64,000 nucleotides of DNA from Zhuqueibacter pondensis (lineage in GTDB: Bacteria > Zhuqueibacterota > Zhuqueibacteria > Zhuqueibacterales > Zhuqueibacteraceae): assembly GCA_034505955.1 (NCBI GenBank), contig JAPDQK010000021.1, positions 1 through 64,000 of the forward strand. Direction: 5' to 3'. Positions 1-7,539 of the stretch are shown piece by piece. Numbering within the stretch: position 1 is the stretch's first letter; each line of letters opens with the position of its first letter. Both the position numbers and the translations under genes were made by a program. Below the pieces are notes generated by a model. That model worked only from the letters and a program-made list of their open reading frames with translations. It did no database searches and had not been told where the DNA came from.

Positions 1-498
1 GTAATTCAGCACAGCAGGGGCGGGCGAACCGGCGGCTACTCGTTTTATTCAATCTCATACAGCTTGCCGCGCGCTGTCAGCGGCTGCCCGCCCTTGAGGC
101 GTTACATTTTCACACAGTCTGGTAGGGAAGCCCAATGCTGCTGACTTTTCGGAAAGGCAAGCCAATTGCGGGCAAAACAATTCAAAAGCAGTGACAGAAA
201 AATGAATGGCAAAAATATGTGGGCGGGTTTTCATCAAAAACACTCTTGGTCGCTTGGTAAGAAACCTGAATATCTTTCTGCCATACATCTTCCTGTCATG
301 ACTTTTTTGAAAAAGTTAGTGACATTGGGCTGGAAGCCCTGCGGGCGTGCCCTGCGGGCGCAGCCTGCGCTATGGCATTTTCGGTAATCTTGTTTGTATT
401 GTAGCACAAACTTGTGTCTTGGATTCCAAAAGGATTCCTTCGGAACGACCGCCTTTCTGTTGTTTGTTGCCTGTTGTTAGACACAAAACGTTTTGCCA
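1..498. other. Intergenic region without a convincing gene
   Basis: No reading frame here has a plausible start site and recognisable protein. It holds two adjacent GC-rich repeat units near 338-364, variants of the CCTACGGGCGTAG mini-palindrome seen across the window. The rest is unremarkable AT-richer sequence. Confidence 0.5.
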
Positions 499-833
499 TC
501 ACTTCAGTTTGTGCTTCAACTTCTTCCAGAACATTCTGGCCACTTTCAAAAAGCGTTTGGTCACTTCGAGTTGGGGCTGCGTGAGAACCACCGGTGCGCC
601 GGTATCGCCGCTGATGCGGATGGCTGCGCTGATCGGGATGTCACCAAGAAAACGCACGCCTTCGCGCAATTTGTCGCCGAGTTTGCCGTCTTGGTGACCA
701 GCTCCAGCTTGAGCGCCGCCATGTTGCCGCAGGCGCGCACGTCTTTTACCAGGCCGAAACTCACGATGTCGCGGCTGTAGCCGGGGTAGTTGACCGATTG
801 CAATTTTTTGAGAATGTCTTCCTTGGTTGGCAT
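499..833 (-). pseudogene. DUF59/MIP18-family Fe-S assembly protein, one-base frameshift
   Basis: Translation from the ATG at 833 (strong ribosome site GGAGGAGG just upstream) gives a DUF59-type start: MPTKEDILKKL, then YPGYSRDIVSFGLV. After the residues LELVTK the frame is lost near 688-693. Reading the next frame restores the rest of the family, with DGKLGDKL, ISAAIRISGDTGAP and a basic tail ending in KLKHKLK before the TGA at 499-501. Restoring one base gives about 111 residues, normal for the family. DUF59 proteins take part in iron-sulfur cluster assembly or carriage. It may be the last gene of the ferredoxin operon. The lesion could be a real mutation or a single-base assembly error. Confidence 0.75.
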
Positions 834-960
834 GTTGCCTCCTCCGTCTTCAATATTAACCGGGCGAAATTGCCCACTGCTGCAAACTTTCAGAAGGCAA
901 AACCATTTGGGCAAGACAATTACGAAGTTAGTGACTATGGCCAAATCCAGTCGTGCTGCG

Positions 961-1659
961 TCAGTCTTGCGCCAATTCAAGCCGGTTCAGCAAGCTGTCC
1001 ATCGTCGCGTTGATCCTGTCGAAGCGTTGTTGGTTTGCGAGCATGTTTTCCGGCGTTTGAATGAACGGCGCTGCCACAAGCTCGTCTCGGCCATTCTCAA
1101 TGAGCTGGCTCGCGCTCTCGCGCGTTGTTTCCAGATGAAATTGCAGCCCGATCACGCGCTCGTCATAAATGAAAGCTTGATTTTCGCATGCCGCGCTGCG
1201 CGCCAGGTGTATGACGCCGGCGGGCAAATCGAAAGTTTCGCCGTGCCAATGAAACACTTCAAGTTCCGCAGGAAATATTTTGAAAATGTTGGAAGTGTTT
1301 GCTTGCGGAGTTTTGTGAACCGGGAACCAGCCGATCTCCTTGTGCGCGTTGCGATAAATGCGGGCGCCGAGCACGTGGGCGACAAGCTGCGCGCCGAGGC
1401 AAATGCCGATCACGGATTTGTCCGATTTGATTGCCTCAGCGATAAAGCGCTTTTCCTCAAGCAACCAAGGATATTGCGCCTCGTCATGAACGCTCATCGG
1501 GCCGCCCATGATGACCAGCCAGTCGAGCCGCTCGAGACGCGGGATCGGATCACCGGCATAGAATCGTGTTGCGCTGATTTGATGGCCGCGCGCCGCGGCC
1601 CAGGCTTCGATGCCTGCCGGACCCTCGAACCAGACGTGCTGGAAATAATGTATATTCAT
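961..1659 (-). CDS. Class I glutamine amidotransferase-like protein
   Basis: 232 residues with a GATase1 fold. The nucleophile elbow GICLGAQL places the catalytic Cys at about residue 87, and LQFHLE supplies the His and Glu of the triad at about 175 and 177. MGGPMSV near residue 51 is the usual oxyanion-loop segment. Stand-alone proteins of this type resemble GMP-synthase glutaminase domains, but their acceptor is generally unknown. The start overlaps the stop of the upstream DUF488 gene by four bases, so the two are translationally coupled. Substrate cannot be assigned from sequence. Confidence 0.88.
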   Translation of the reverse strand: MNIHYFQHVWFEGPAGIEAWAAARGHQISATRFYAGDPIPRLERLDWLVIMGGPMSVHDEAQYPWLLEEKRFIAEAIKSDKSVIGICLGAQLVAHVLGARIYRNAHKEIGWFPVHKTPQANTSNIFKIFPAELEVFHWHGETFDLPAGVIHLARSAACENQAFIYDERVIGLQFHLETTRESASQLIENGRDELVAAPFIQTPENMLANQQRFDRINATMDSLLNRLELAQD

Positions 1660-2009
1660 TTTCGTTTGATGAAATTGGCCAGCGCCACGGCGTTATTATG
1701 CTCGGTATCTCTGGCGGCGAACAACAGGGTGACGGTTCTTTTTTTCGCCAACGCTTGCAACTGTTTTATCTGCTCCTGTTTCTCAGGTGATTGCAGCTCG
1801 TCACGATACCGCTTCTCAAATTCTTCCCAACGCTCCGGTTTATGGTGGAACAACTTGCGCAGTTGATCCGACGGCGCAAGTTCCTTGAGCCACTCGTCAA
1901 TTCGCGCTTTGTCTTTGGCGATGCCGCGCGGCCACAAGCGGTCGACAAGGATGCGCCTGCCGTCGGATGGTTCCGCCGGATCGTAAATGCGTTTGATTTT
2001 GAGTGGCAT
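1656..2009 (-). CDS. DUF488 family protein
   Basis: 117 residues from the ATG at 2009, chosen because CAGGAG lies at good spacing upstream and the family starts near MPLKIKRIYDP. The DUF488 hallmarks are present: DGRRILVDRLWPRG, the WLKELAPS segment and the C-terminal TLLFAARDTEHNNA. The family is widespread and its biochemical role is unsettled. It sits between the DUF6448 gene and the amidotransferase in a tight minus-strand series, which suggests co-transcription with the ferredoxin. Confidence 0.88.
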   Translation of the reverse strand: MPLKIKRIYDPAEPSDGRRILVDRLWPRGIAKDKARIDEWLKELAPSDQLRKLFHHKPERWEEFEKRYRDELQSPEKQEQIKQLQALAKKRTVTLLFAARDTEHNNAVALANFIKRK

Positions 2010-2095
2010 GGTAGTACTCCTGAGTGGCAGTGACAGAAGCAGTAGCGGTGGCCCATTGATTTTTTCTGCCATTGCCGCTGCTTCTGCCAACTTGA

Positions 2096-2734
2096 TTAAT
2101 GCTTTTCCTCATGCCTGCCGAGAGGATTCGTTTCATGCGAATGCCCAGCTTCCGGCTTCTTTGCCGCTTCGTAGAGTCCTTCGACATAATGAATGAAGGT
2201 CACATAGGCTTGCACATATTCGCGTCCGGCTTCCACGTCATCTTTGTTGAAACGCTTTTTGGCCAGGGCTGCGCTAAAAGTTTCGTGCAAACCGTTGTGC
2301 ATCGTGTCGGTGAGAAGCTGGAGCAGTGGCTCCGCCGAACCGGCCTCCAGCGCTTTGTCGCCGGCGGGAATCGCGGGGCCAAGATCACGCCCGGCCGGTT
2401 TCAAACCCGTGTACGGCGCGCCTTCACCGGCGCGATGAATGCGAACCAGCGTCTCGAAGAAATACATGTCAGCCAGTTGTTGCGCTTGCGGGCTCAGTTT
2501 CCGAACCTGCAGAGTCTGTTCAAATGCCTTCTTGATCTCTGCTTCGTCGTTTGGCCGCACCCATATCAGCACGAGATTGACGTTTCCCGTTTCCAGCGCT
2601 TTTTGCGCAGCTTTGACGACCGGGCCGTCCAAGCCATCGCAATGTGCGAAAGACTTGTTGGCGCCGAAAAACAGCATCGTGAACAGGAGGGATAATCCTG
2701 TCAAGCGGGTGATAAAATTTCTGCCTTTTTGCAT
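2096..2734 (-). CDS. DUF6448 family secreted protein
   Basis: About 212 residues if translation starts at the ATG at 2734, which has GAGG nine bases upstream; an in-frame ATG at 2749 is the alternative. The N-terminus is a signal peptide (basic start, then LTGLSLLFTMLFFGA) ending before AHCDGLDGPVV, the conserved opening of DUF6448 proteins. The body is alpha-helical, and the C-terminus is His-rich (HSHETN, HEEKH), suggesting metal binding. Function is unknown. It lies 11 bases after the ferredoxin stop, so it is probably in the same operon. Confidence 0.8.
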   Translation of the reverse strand: MQKGRNFITRLTGLSLLFTMLFFGANKSFAHCDGLDGPVVKAAQKALETGNVNLVLIWVRPNDEAEIKKAFEQTLQVRKLSPQAQQLADMYFFETLVRIHRAGEGAPYTGLKPAGRDLGPAIPAGDKALEAGSAEPLLQLLTDTMHNGLHETFSAALAKKRFNKDDVEAGREYVQAYVTFIHYVEGLYEAAKKPEAGHSHETNPLGRHEEKH

Positions 2735-2745
2735 GATATTTATCC

Positions 2746-3030
2746 TCATAGTTGAACATTTTGATTCAGTCCGAATGCCGCATATTCTGCCGCAACATAA
2801 TCCTGCCATTGTTCCGGCACTTGCTCTTCGCGATAGATGGCGCCAACCGGACAAGCGTCGCGGCAGGCATCACATTCAATGCACTCTTCCGGATTGACGT
2901 ACATTTTATTGAGTCGGCGCTCGCGCGGCAAGCGGGTTTCTTCTGGCAGATAAATACAGTTCACCGGACACAGGTCGCGGCAGGCGCCATTCATAACGTC
3001 AATACACGGCTCGGTGATGATATATGGCAT
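2746..3030 (-). CDS. 7Fe-type ferredoxin (3Fe-4S/4Fe-4S)
   Basis: 94 residues with eight Cys: C9, C17, C21, C25, C50, C53, C56 and C60. The spacing follows the FdxA/Azotobacter-type layout. C9, C17 and C60 would hold a 3Fe-4S cluster (the residue where a fourth ligand would fall is not Cys), and C21, C50, C53 and C56 a 4Fe-4S cluster. The motifs are CRDLCPVNC and CIECDACRDACP. It is a low-potential cytoplasmic electron carrier. It is first in a minus-strand operon, and a Crp/Fnr-type palindrome lies about 90 bp upstream. Confidence 0.92.
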   Translation of the reverse strand: MPYIITEPCIDVMNGACRDLCPVNCIYLPEETRLPRERRLNKMYVNPEECIECDACRDACPVGAIYREEQVPEQWQDYVAAEYAAFGLNQNVQL

Positions 3031-3116
3031 AAAAATAAATCAATTTGTAAAATTTAACCACTTGAAGCTTTCGTCTGCTTTGTTCTTAAAAGATACGAAA
3101 TATCGCCGTGAAAAAC

Positions 3117-3132
3117 CTTGACTCAAGTCAAG
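3117..3132. promoter_or_regulatory. Crp/Fnr-type operator palindrome
   Basis: A perfect 7-bp inverted repeat with a 2-bp centre, CTTGACTCAAGTCAAG. It contains TTGAC-N4-GTCAA, which fits the TTGA-N6-TCAA pattern bound by Fnr, Dnr and HcpR-type regulators. It lies 87 bp upstream of the ferredoxin start and next to a gene for a Crp/Fnr regulator. Regulation of the ferredoxin operon by that protein is inference. Confidence 0.6.
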
Positions 3133-3317
3133 AAACGAAAAAATGGCGAAATAAAAACGGCTCTGTCTCACAGGCGGACTGATCAGCCACTTGGGGTGTC
3201 CGCGCTTCAAAATGTCGTGCAGTGAAAGTGACTGGTCAGCAGTTTCGGGAAGTGTAATCCGCTCGATCCGTCGAATCCGCTTACAAAGGATACGGCTGAA
3301 TCGTGACCCTCAAGTTA

Positions 3318-3992
3318 TCATTCGGCCATCTGTTGTAACATTTTCCTGTTGCGAATGACAATCTGTTTCCCTTGAACCGAGATGATGCCGTTGTCTTCCA
3401 AATCACGCAACGAACGGGAGAGCGTTTCGGGGATGGTGCCCAGGAAGGCAGCCAGGTTGGCTTTGGAAATGGGCAGGTGGAAGGTGGAATGGGAGGCATT
3501 TCTTGCCTCATCCGCCAGATAGCGAGCGAGGCGGGTGGTGACTTCTTTGAGGGAGAGTGATTCAACCAGATTCACCAATTGGCGCAGGCGTTTGGCGAAA
3601 GCGCCCAGCATACGCAGACAGATTTCGGGATTGCCGTGCAGAAGATCGAGAAACGCTTGCCGCGGAATAAACAACAGGCGTGCATCTTCCAAGGCCTGTG
3701 CCGTCACCGGATAAGGGCCGCCGGTAAATAGCGGCACATCGGCAAAAGGCTCGCGCGGCCCGACGAGATGAATGATTTGTTCTTTGCCTTCCGGGTTGGT
3801 TTTGAAAACTTTGACGCGGCCACTGAGTACGAGATACAAGCCGACGTAAGGATCGCCCTCCATGAAAATAAATTCATGGCGCTTGCAGGCTTGCACTGCG
3901 CTCTGGCGCATGAGCTGACGCAACTCCGCAACGCTCAATGCAGAGAAGAGCGGCAAGTCGCGGATGTTGGGTTCCGGATATTCTGTCGGCAT
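3318..3992 (-). CDS. Crp/Fnr family transcriptional regulator
   Basis: 224 residues from the ATG at 3992; an upstream TTG at 4019 would add nine residues. Residues about 20-130 form a cyclic-nucleotide-binding-type beta barrel (FMEGDPYVGLYLVLSGRVKV, then EPFADVPLF). The C-terminus is a Crp winged helix with the recognition helix in IPETLSRSLRDLEDNGII. The four-Cys N-terminal Fe-S motif of classical Fnr is absent, so the effector may be NO/heme, a nucleotide or something else. It lies upstream of the ferredoxin operon in the same direction, with a matching palindrome between them. Confidence 0.9.
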   Translation of the reverse strand: MPTEYPEPNIRDLPLFSALSVAELRQLMRQSAVQACKRHEFIFMEGDPYVGLYLVLSGRVKVFKTNPEGKEQIIHLVGPREPFADVPLFTGGPYPVTAQALEDARLLFIPRQAFLDLLHGNPEICLRMLGAFAKRLRQLVNLVESLSLKEVTTRLARYLADEARNASHSTFHLPISKANLAAFLGTIPETLSRSLRDLEDNGIISVQGKQIVIRNRKMLQQMAE

Positions 3993-4040
3993 GCTCAGAA
4001 AATAATTGCGCCACCGCAATTTTGCAAGCGAATTTTCCGG

Positions 4041-5948
4041 TCATTCCCCCTTCACCAGGTGCGCCAGCTTTAATTTCCGCAGCATCGGTTTTTTCTTGCG
4101 TTGGTGGGTTTGCATGCGTTGCAAAATATCATCCAGCACCCGCACGGCTTCCACAATATACGGTCCTTTGTTGAGCATCACGCATTCGGCACGTTCGGCC
4201 ATTGCCGCGTCGGTGATTTCCGCGCGGGAGGGTTGGCCTTTCTGCGCCAGATTTTCCAAAACCTGCGTGGCCCAGAAGACCGGCATATGCGCCGCTTCAC
4301 AAATCCACAAAATTTCTTCCTGAATTTCCGCCAGGCGCTCGTAACCGCATTCCACCGCCAGATCACCACGCGCAATCAACACGCCCGCACGTTTGCTGCG
4401 CATCGCCGCCAAAATCAGCTTGGGCAATTGCACAAAGCCTTTCAGCGTCTCGATCTTCACCACAACGCCCAAATGCTCTCCGCCCAGCTCCGCGAGTCGG
4501 GATTGCAGTGCATGGACATCTTCGGCATTGCGCACAAAAGACAGCCCCACCAAGTCGGCATGTTTGACGACAAAGGGCAAGTCTTCGAGATCTTTCTGAG
4601 TCAAAGCCGGCAGCCGAAGTTTGCTATCAGGCAGGTTGATGCCTTTATCAGCTCTCAGCCTTTCACCTTTATTGCGGGCGTTGGTGATCTCGACTTCGAT
4701 GCGATCTTTTTTGACGGATTTGATCACGCCGCCGATTTTTCCATCATCGAACCAGATCATTTCTCCGGTACGAACATCCGCGAATATTTCGGGCAGGGTG
4801 ATGCTGATCCTTGCAGGTTTGAGCTGCCGGCCTTGTTCATCATGGACTGCCGGCCGGCACGGACGCGCGTCGCTTGTCAAGATGAGCGTGTCGCCTTTTT
4901 TGAGCAGGATAAATTGATCCGCACGAGGAAGCGCTCCCACTTGAGCTTTCTCGGCCAACGTAAAATCCGTTTCTTGATTACTGACAAAATAGAGAACGGT
5001 GCCTGTGCTGACATAAGCAGTCTGGCGCGATTCGGCCCACCGATTGGCATCCACTTCCCCAACGATCTGCATGGCGCGCGCGGCTTCGCGTGTATCAAAA
5101 AATTTGATCACATCGCCGGCATGCAATTTTGCCAACCATTCACCGGGTACCGGCAGACATGCATCCGCCGGAGCAGGAGGAAGCTCGATGTTTTCAAGTG
5201 GCGTCAGCCAGATTCGGGCCGGAGCCAACACGCGACCAAAGCTGTCGCGCTGCGGACGCCATTTGATGACTTGCGGGCCGGGTTCGAGGGTGCCGGTGCG
5301 GAGTTTCGGCCCACCCAAATCCATGAACACCAGGCACTCCTTTCCGAGTTTCTGTTCGGCGCGACGCAAGTTGGCAATCATGCGTGCCCAGATTTCAGGA
5401 TTGTCGTGCGCGCAATTGACCCGCATGCAATTCATGCCGCTCGCCAACAATTCCCGCATCAGTTTGTAGTCATCTGCCGCTGAGGTGGGCATGGTTACCA
5501 TAATGCGAACATTGCGATTGGCAGGCCTGGGTCCGAGGAGCGCCTCGGTGTGTGCCTCGAGCAGGGCTTTGCCCTCGGCAAAACTGAGAACCGGTTCATT
5601 CTCTGTCGGTGCTTGCCAGGGACGGCGCGCCAGATGAAAAAGTATTTTCATCACCGCGTCGAGATTGGCCATGACATGCGATTCCGTTCTGCCGAGTGAG
5701 GAGAGACCAAGTGAGGTTAGGCTTTCCTGCAAGTGACGAATGTCGTGCTGGCGCAGCGCCAGATAGTGCAGAAGATTTCTGGCGCTGTTGCGCTGCGAAG
5801 GATGCGCCCTGTTCACGTGGTCAGCAAAATCTGCTTCGAGCTGGAGCATGTCCGACCGGATGCCGGTCAACTCGGCGATGAGTTTTTCTATTTGAGTTGA
5901 GTTCCGGCTCGGCAAAGTGAAGTCATCATGGTCATGCGGGATTCTCAT
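4041..5948 (-). CDS. Atypical pyruvate kinase-like protein
   Basis: 635 residues. After about 150 extra N-terminal residues the pyruvate-kinase barrel begins (MVTMPTSAAD, then SGMNCMRVNCAH and MDLGGPKLRTG). A long lid-like insertion follows. The active-site elements VVVKIETLKG (catalytic Lys), ARGDLAVECG (metal-binding Glu/Asp) and FWATQVLENL are all kept. The protein ends soon after the barrel, so the regulatory C-terminal domain of ordinary pyruvate kinases is missing. It probably acts on phosphoenolpyruvate/pyruvate, but unusual regulation or substrate is possible. The sequence downstream is a repeat-rich gap. Confidence 0.85.
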   Translation of the reverse strand: MRIPHDHDDFTLPSRNSTQIEKLIAELTGIRSDMLQLEADFADHVNRAHPSQRNSARNLLHYLALRQHDIRHLQESLTSLGLSSLGRTESHVMANLDAVMKILFHLARRPWQAPTENEPVLSFAEGKALLEAHTEALLGPRPANRNVRIMVTMPTSAADDYKLMRELLASGMNCMRVNCAHDNPEIWARMIANLRRAEQKLGKECLVFMDLGGPKLRTGTLEPGPQVIKWRPQRDSFGRVLAPARIWLTPLENIELPPAPADACLPVPGEWLAKLHAGDVIKFFDTREAARAMQIVGEVDANRWAESRQTAYVSTGTVLYFVSNQETDFTLAEKAQVGALPRADQFILLKKGDTLILTSDARPCRPAVHDEQGRQLKPARISITLPEIFADVRTGEMIWFDDGKIGGVIKSVKKDRIEVEITNARNKGERLRADKGINLPDSKLRLPALTQKDLEDLPFVVKHADLVGLSFVRNAEDVHALQSRLAELGGEHLGVVVKIETLKGFVQLPKLILAAMRSKRAGVLIARGDLAVECGYERLAEIQEEILWICEAAHMPVFWATQVLENLAQKGQPSRAEITDAAMAERAECVMLNKGPYIVEAVRVLDDILQRMQTHQRKKKPMLRKLKLAHLVKGE

Positions 5949-6051
5949 GTTTCACCGTTGGTTGCACACTAATCTTTTCTCAAAGGGGTCTTTGCTTTTT
6001 TGGCAAAGACTGCGGCCGTGGGCCTGCGTCCGTAGGCTACGCCCGTAGGGT

Positions 6052-6149
6052 TCCAAAAGACAAATAATTGACGACAAAATGACTGCGTCCGCAGGCTACG
6101 CCCGTGGGGATTTTAAAATTATTTTGTCGTCAATTATTTGTCTTTTGGA
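6052..6149. repeat. Long perfect inverted repeat (family D)
   Basis: A 29-bp arm at 6052-6080 (begins TCCAAAAGACAAATAATTG) is matched perfectly by its reverse complement at 6121-6149. The 40-bp loop carries a GGCTACGCCCGTGGGG mini-palindrome. A diverged second copy lies at about 31480-31546. It sits between the stop of the kinase-like gene's neighbour, the octaheme cytochrome, and the kinase-like gene itself. Its size and AT content do not fit a simple terminator. Confidence 0.8.
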
Positions 6150-6185
6150 GAGCACCATTCCGTGAGCGATCAATTCCCAGAATTC

Positions 6186-6318
6186 TCACCGGACAGCAGG
6201 CTTTTTCATCTTCGGTTTGAATTTTGCACGCATTTCCTCCGCCAGCGCTTTGATCTCGGTCAAGTCCTGCTGCATCTCGCTCCAGCCGTACCACAGCGCA
6301 TAATCCGGATTGGCGTGG
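6186..6318 (-). pseudogene. Displaced C-terminal end of the octaheme cytochrome
   Basis: Reading past the mini-palindrome insertion at 6319-6336 and removing 14 bases restores the frame of the upstream cytochrome: FHANPDYALWYGW, then EMQQDLTEIKALAEEM and a basic tail ending in KKPAVR at the TGA at 6186-6188. This adds 44 residues that look like a natural HAO-family C-terminus. It is now out of frame and not translated with the rest. Confidence 0.75.
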
Positions 6319-6336
6319 AAGGCTACGCCTGTAAGG
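6319..6336. mobile_element. Mini-palindrome insertion with 4-bp direct repeats
   Basis: Sequence AAGGCTACGCCTGTAAGG. The core CTACGCCTGT resembles the CTACGCCCGTAG mini-palindrome and is flanked by a direct AAGG duplication (6319-6322 and 6333-6336). Removing 14 bases rejoins the cytochrome reading frame exactly. The premature TAG stop of that gene (6323-6325) is supplied by the inserted sequence. Confidence 0.7.
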
Positions 6337-7459
6337 TGCCCTGAAATGTTCGCATCCGGTGCTCCAGAAACATCACGAAAAGTTTTTGCTCGATCACGGT
6401 CGGCGAATCGTGGAAGGCCAGCAAATCAGGAAAAGCATAAGCATAATTCTGGGGTTTCGGGATGACGCCACCTTTGTACAGATCGGCAACAATGCGAATG
6501 GCCTCGGCCATCAGATGATCAGCGGCTTTGATTATCTGATCGCCTTTTTCCAATTCGGCTTTGGCGAAATTGAGGGAGTGACATTGATTGCAGGTCTTGA
6601 GCATTTTGTCGCGCTCTTTCTGCCAATCTTCCTGCGTCAGTCGCGCCAAATCCGCCGCCTTCACCACCTCGAGACGAGCCGTGGGTTGACCGGCCGGATC
6701 AAGCACGCCCAACCCCTGCAGAATAGTCGCACGATCATCCGCCCACTGTTTGTCTTCCGGCATCGGCAGTCGCACCGCAAGAAATCCCCATGCCGTTTTA
6801 ACGGCATGGTTGCCATCTTGCATGTGACAGGTTTGGCACGTTGGCGCGGCGACCGTGGCCGCGAGCGTTTTGTTTTGTTTCAATAGATATCGCACTCCAT
6901 GTTTCGAGGCCGAGTACATTTCCCATTGCGGATGATCAAATCCCATGTGGCAGGTCTGGCAGGCTTGCGGTTGTCTGGCTTCTTCAACGGAGAAAGTGTG
7001 CCGGGTGTGACAGGCATCGCACGAGGCCACACCGAATCCTGCCCCGCTTTTTCTCAATTCGGCCATTTCTGCCTCGGTTTTCAAACCGATTTTGTGGCAG
7101 CCGCCGCAGCCTTTCATGCCTTCCATCAGAGCCATGGGCTGCCAATGTGCAGTTGGCATCGCTTTCATGGCTGCCCACGCGGCGGCATGCTTGCCGCTTT
7201 TGAATTGCTGCACGCGCTCTTCGTGACAAGTTCCGCAAGTTTCCGGCGTGGGAATTTTGGCATTGGCAACATCTTGCGCGGATTGATGTCCATCACCGTG
7301 ACAGACCGCGCAATCGACGTCATTCTGGCTGTGTTTGCTCAGTTGCCAGTCGGAAACGATATTGGGCGTGACGTTTTTGTGGCAATTCACACAAACCTGG
7401 GCTGAAACTAAAGGAACGAAGAGTACGACCCAGCTAACCACCAGAATCATTCGCAGCAA
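6323..7459 (-). CDS. Octaheme cytochrome c, HAO-like, C-terminally truncated
   Basis: 378 residues with a signal peptide (VVSWVVLFVPLVSA) and eight CXXCH motifs: CVNCH, CAVCH, CGTCH, CGGCH, CDACH, CQTCH, CQTCH and CNQCH. The arrangement and the C-terminal helix region resemble hydroxylamine-oxidoreductase-like octaheme cytochromes, which act in the periplasm on nitrogen compounds. The last 44 residues are lost through an insertion at 6319-6336. The start is unclear. A TTG at 7459 gives the stated protein. An AGGAGG five bases before an in-frame ATA at 7469-7471 suggests the original start lay there and may have mutated. Function of the truncated form is uncertain. Confidence 0.85.
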   Translation of the reverse strand: MLRMILVVSWVVLFVPLVSAQVCVNCHKNVTPNIVSDWQLSKHSQNDVDCAVCHGDGHQSAQDVANAKIPTPETCGTCHEERVQQFKSGKHAAAWAAMKAMPTAHWQPMALMEGMKGCGGCHKIGLKTEAEMAELRKSGAGFGVASCDACHTRHTFSVEEARQPQACQTCHMGFDHPQWEMYSASKHGVRYLLKQNKTLAATVAAPTCQTCHMQDGNHAVKTAWGFLAVRLPMPEDKQWADDRATILQGLGVLDPAGQPTARLEVVKAADLARLTQEDWQKERDKMLKTCNQCHSLNFAKAELEKGDQIIKAADHLMAEAIRIVADLYKGGVIPKPQNYAYAFPDLLAFHDSPTVIEQKLFVMFLEHRMRTFQGTLQA

Positions 7460-7539
7460 TGATGTTTGTATACTTGCCTCCTTAAAAATTTATTGTGAAT
7501 TTTTTGTGCCCTTTCCTCAGAAGCAAATTTATCGTCCCC

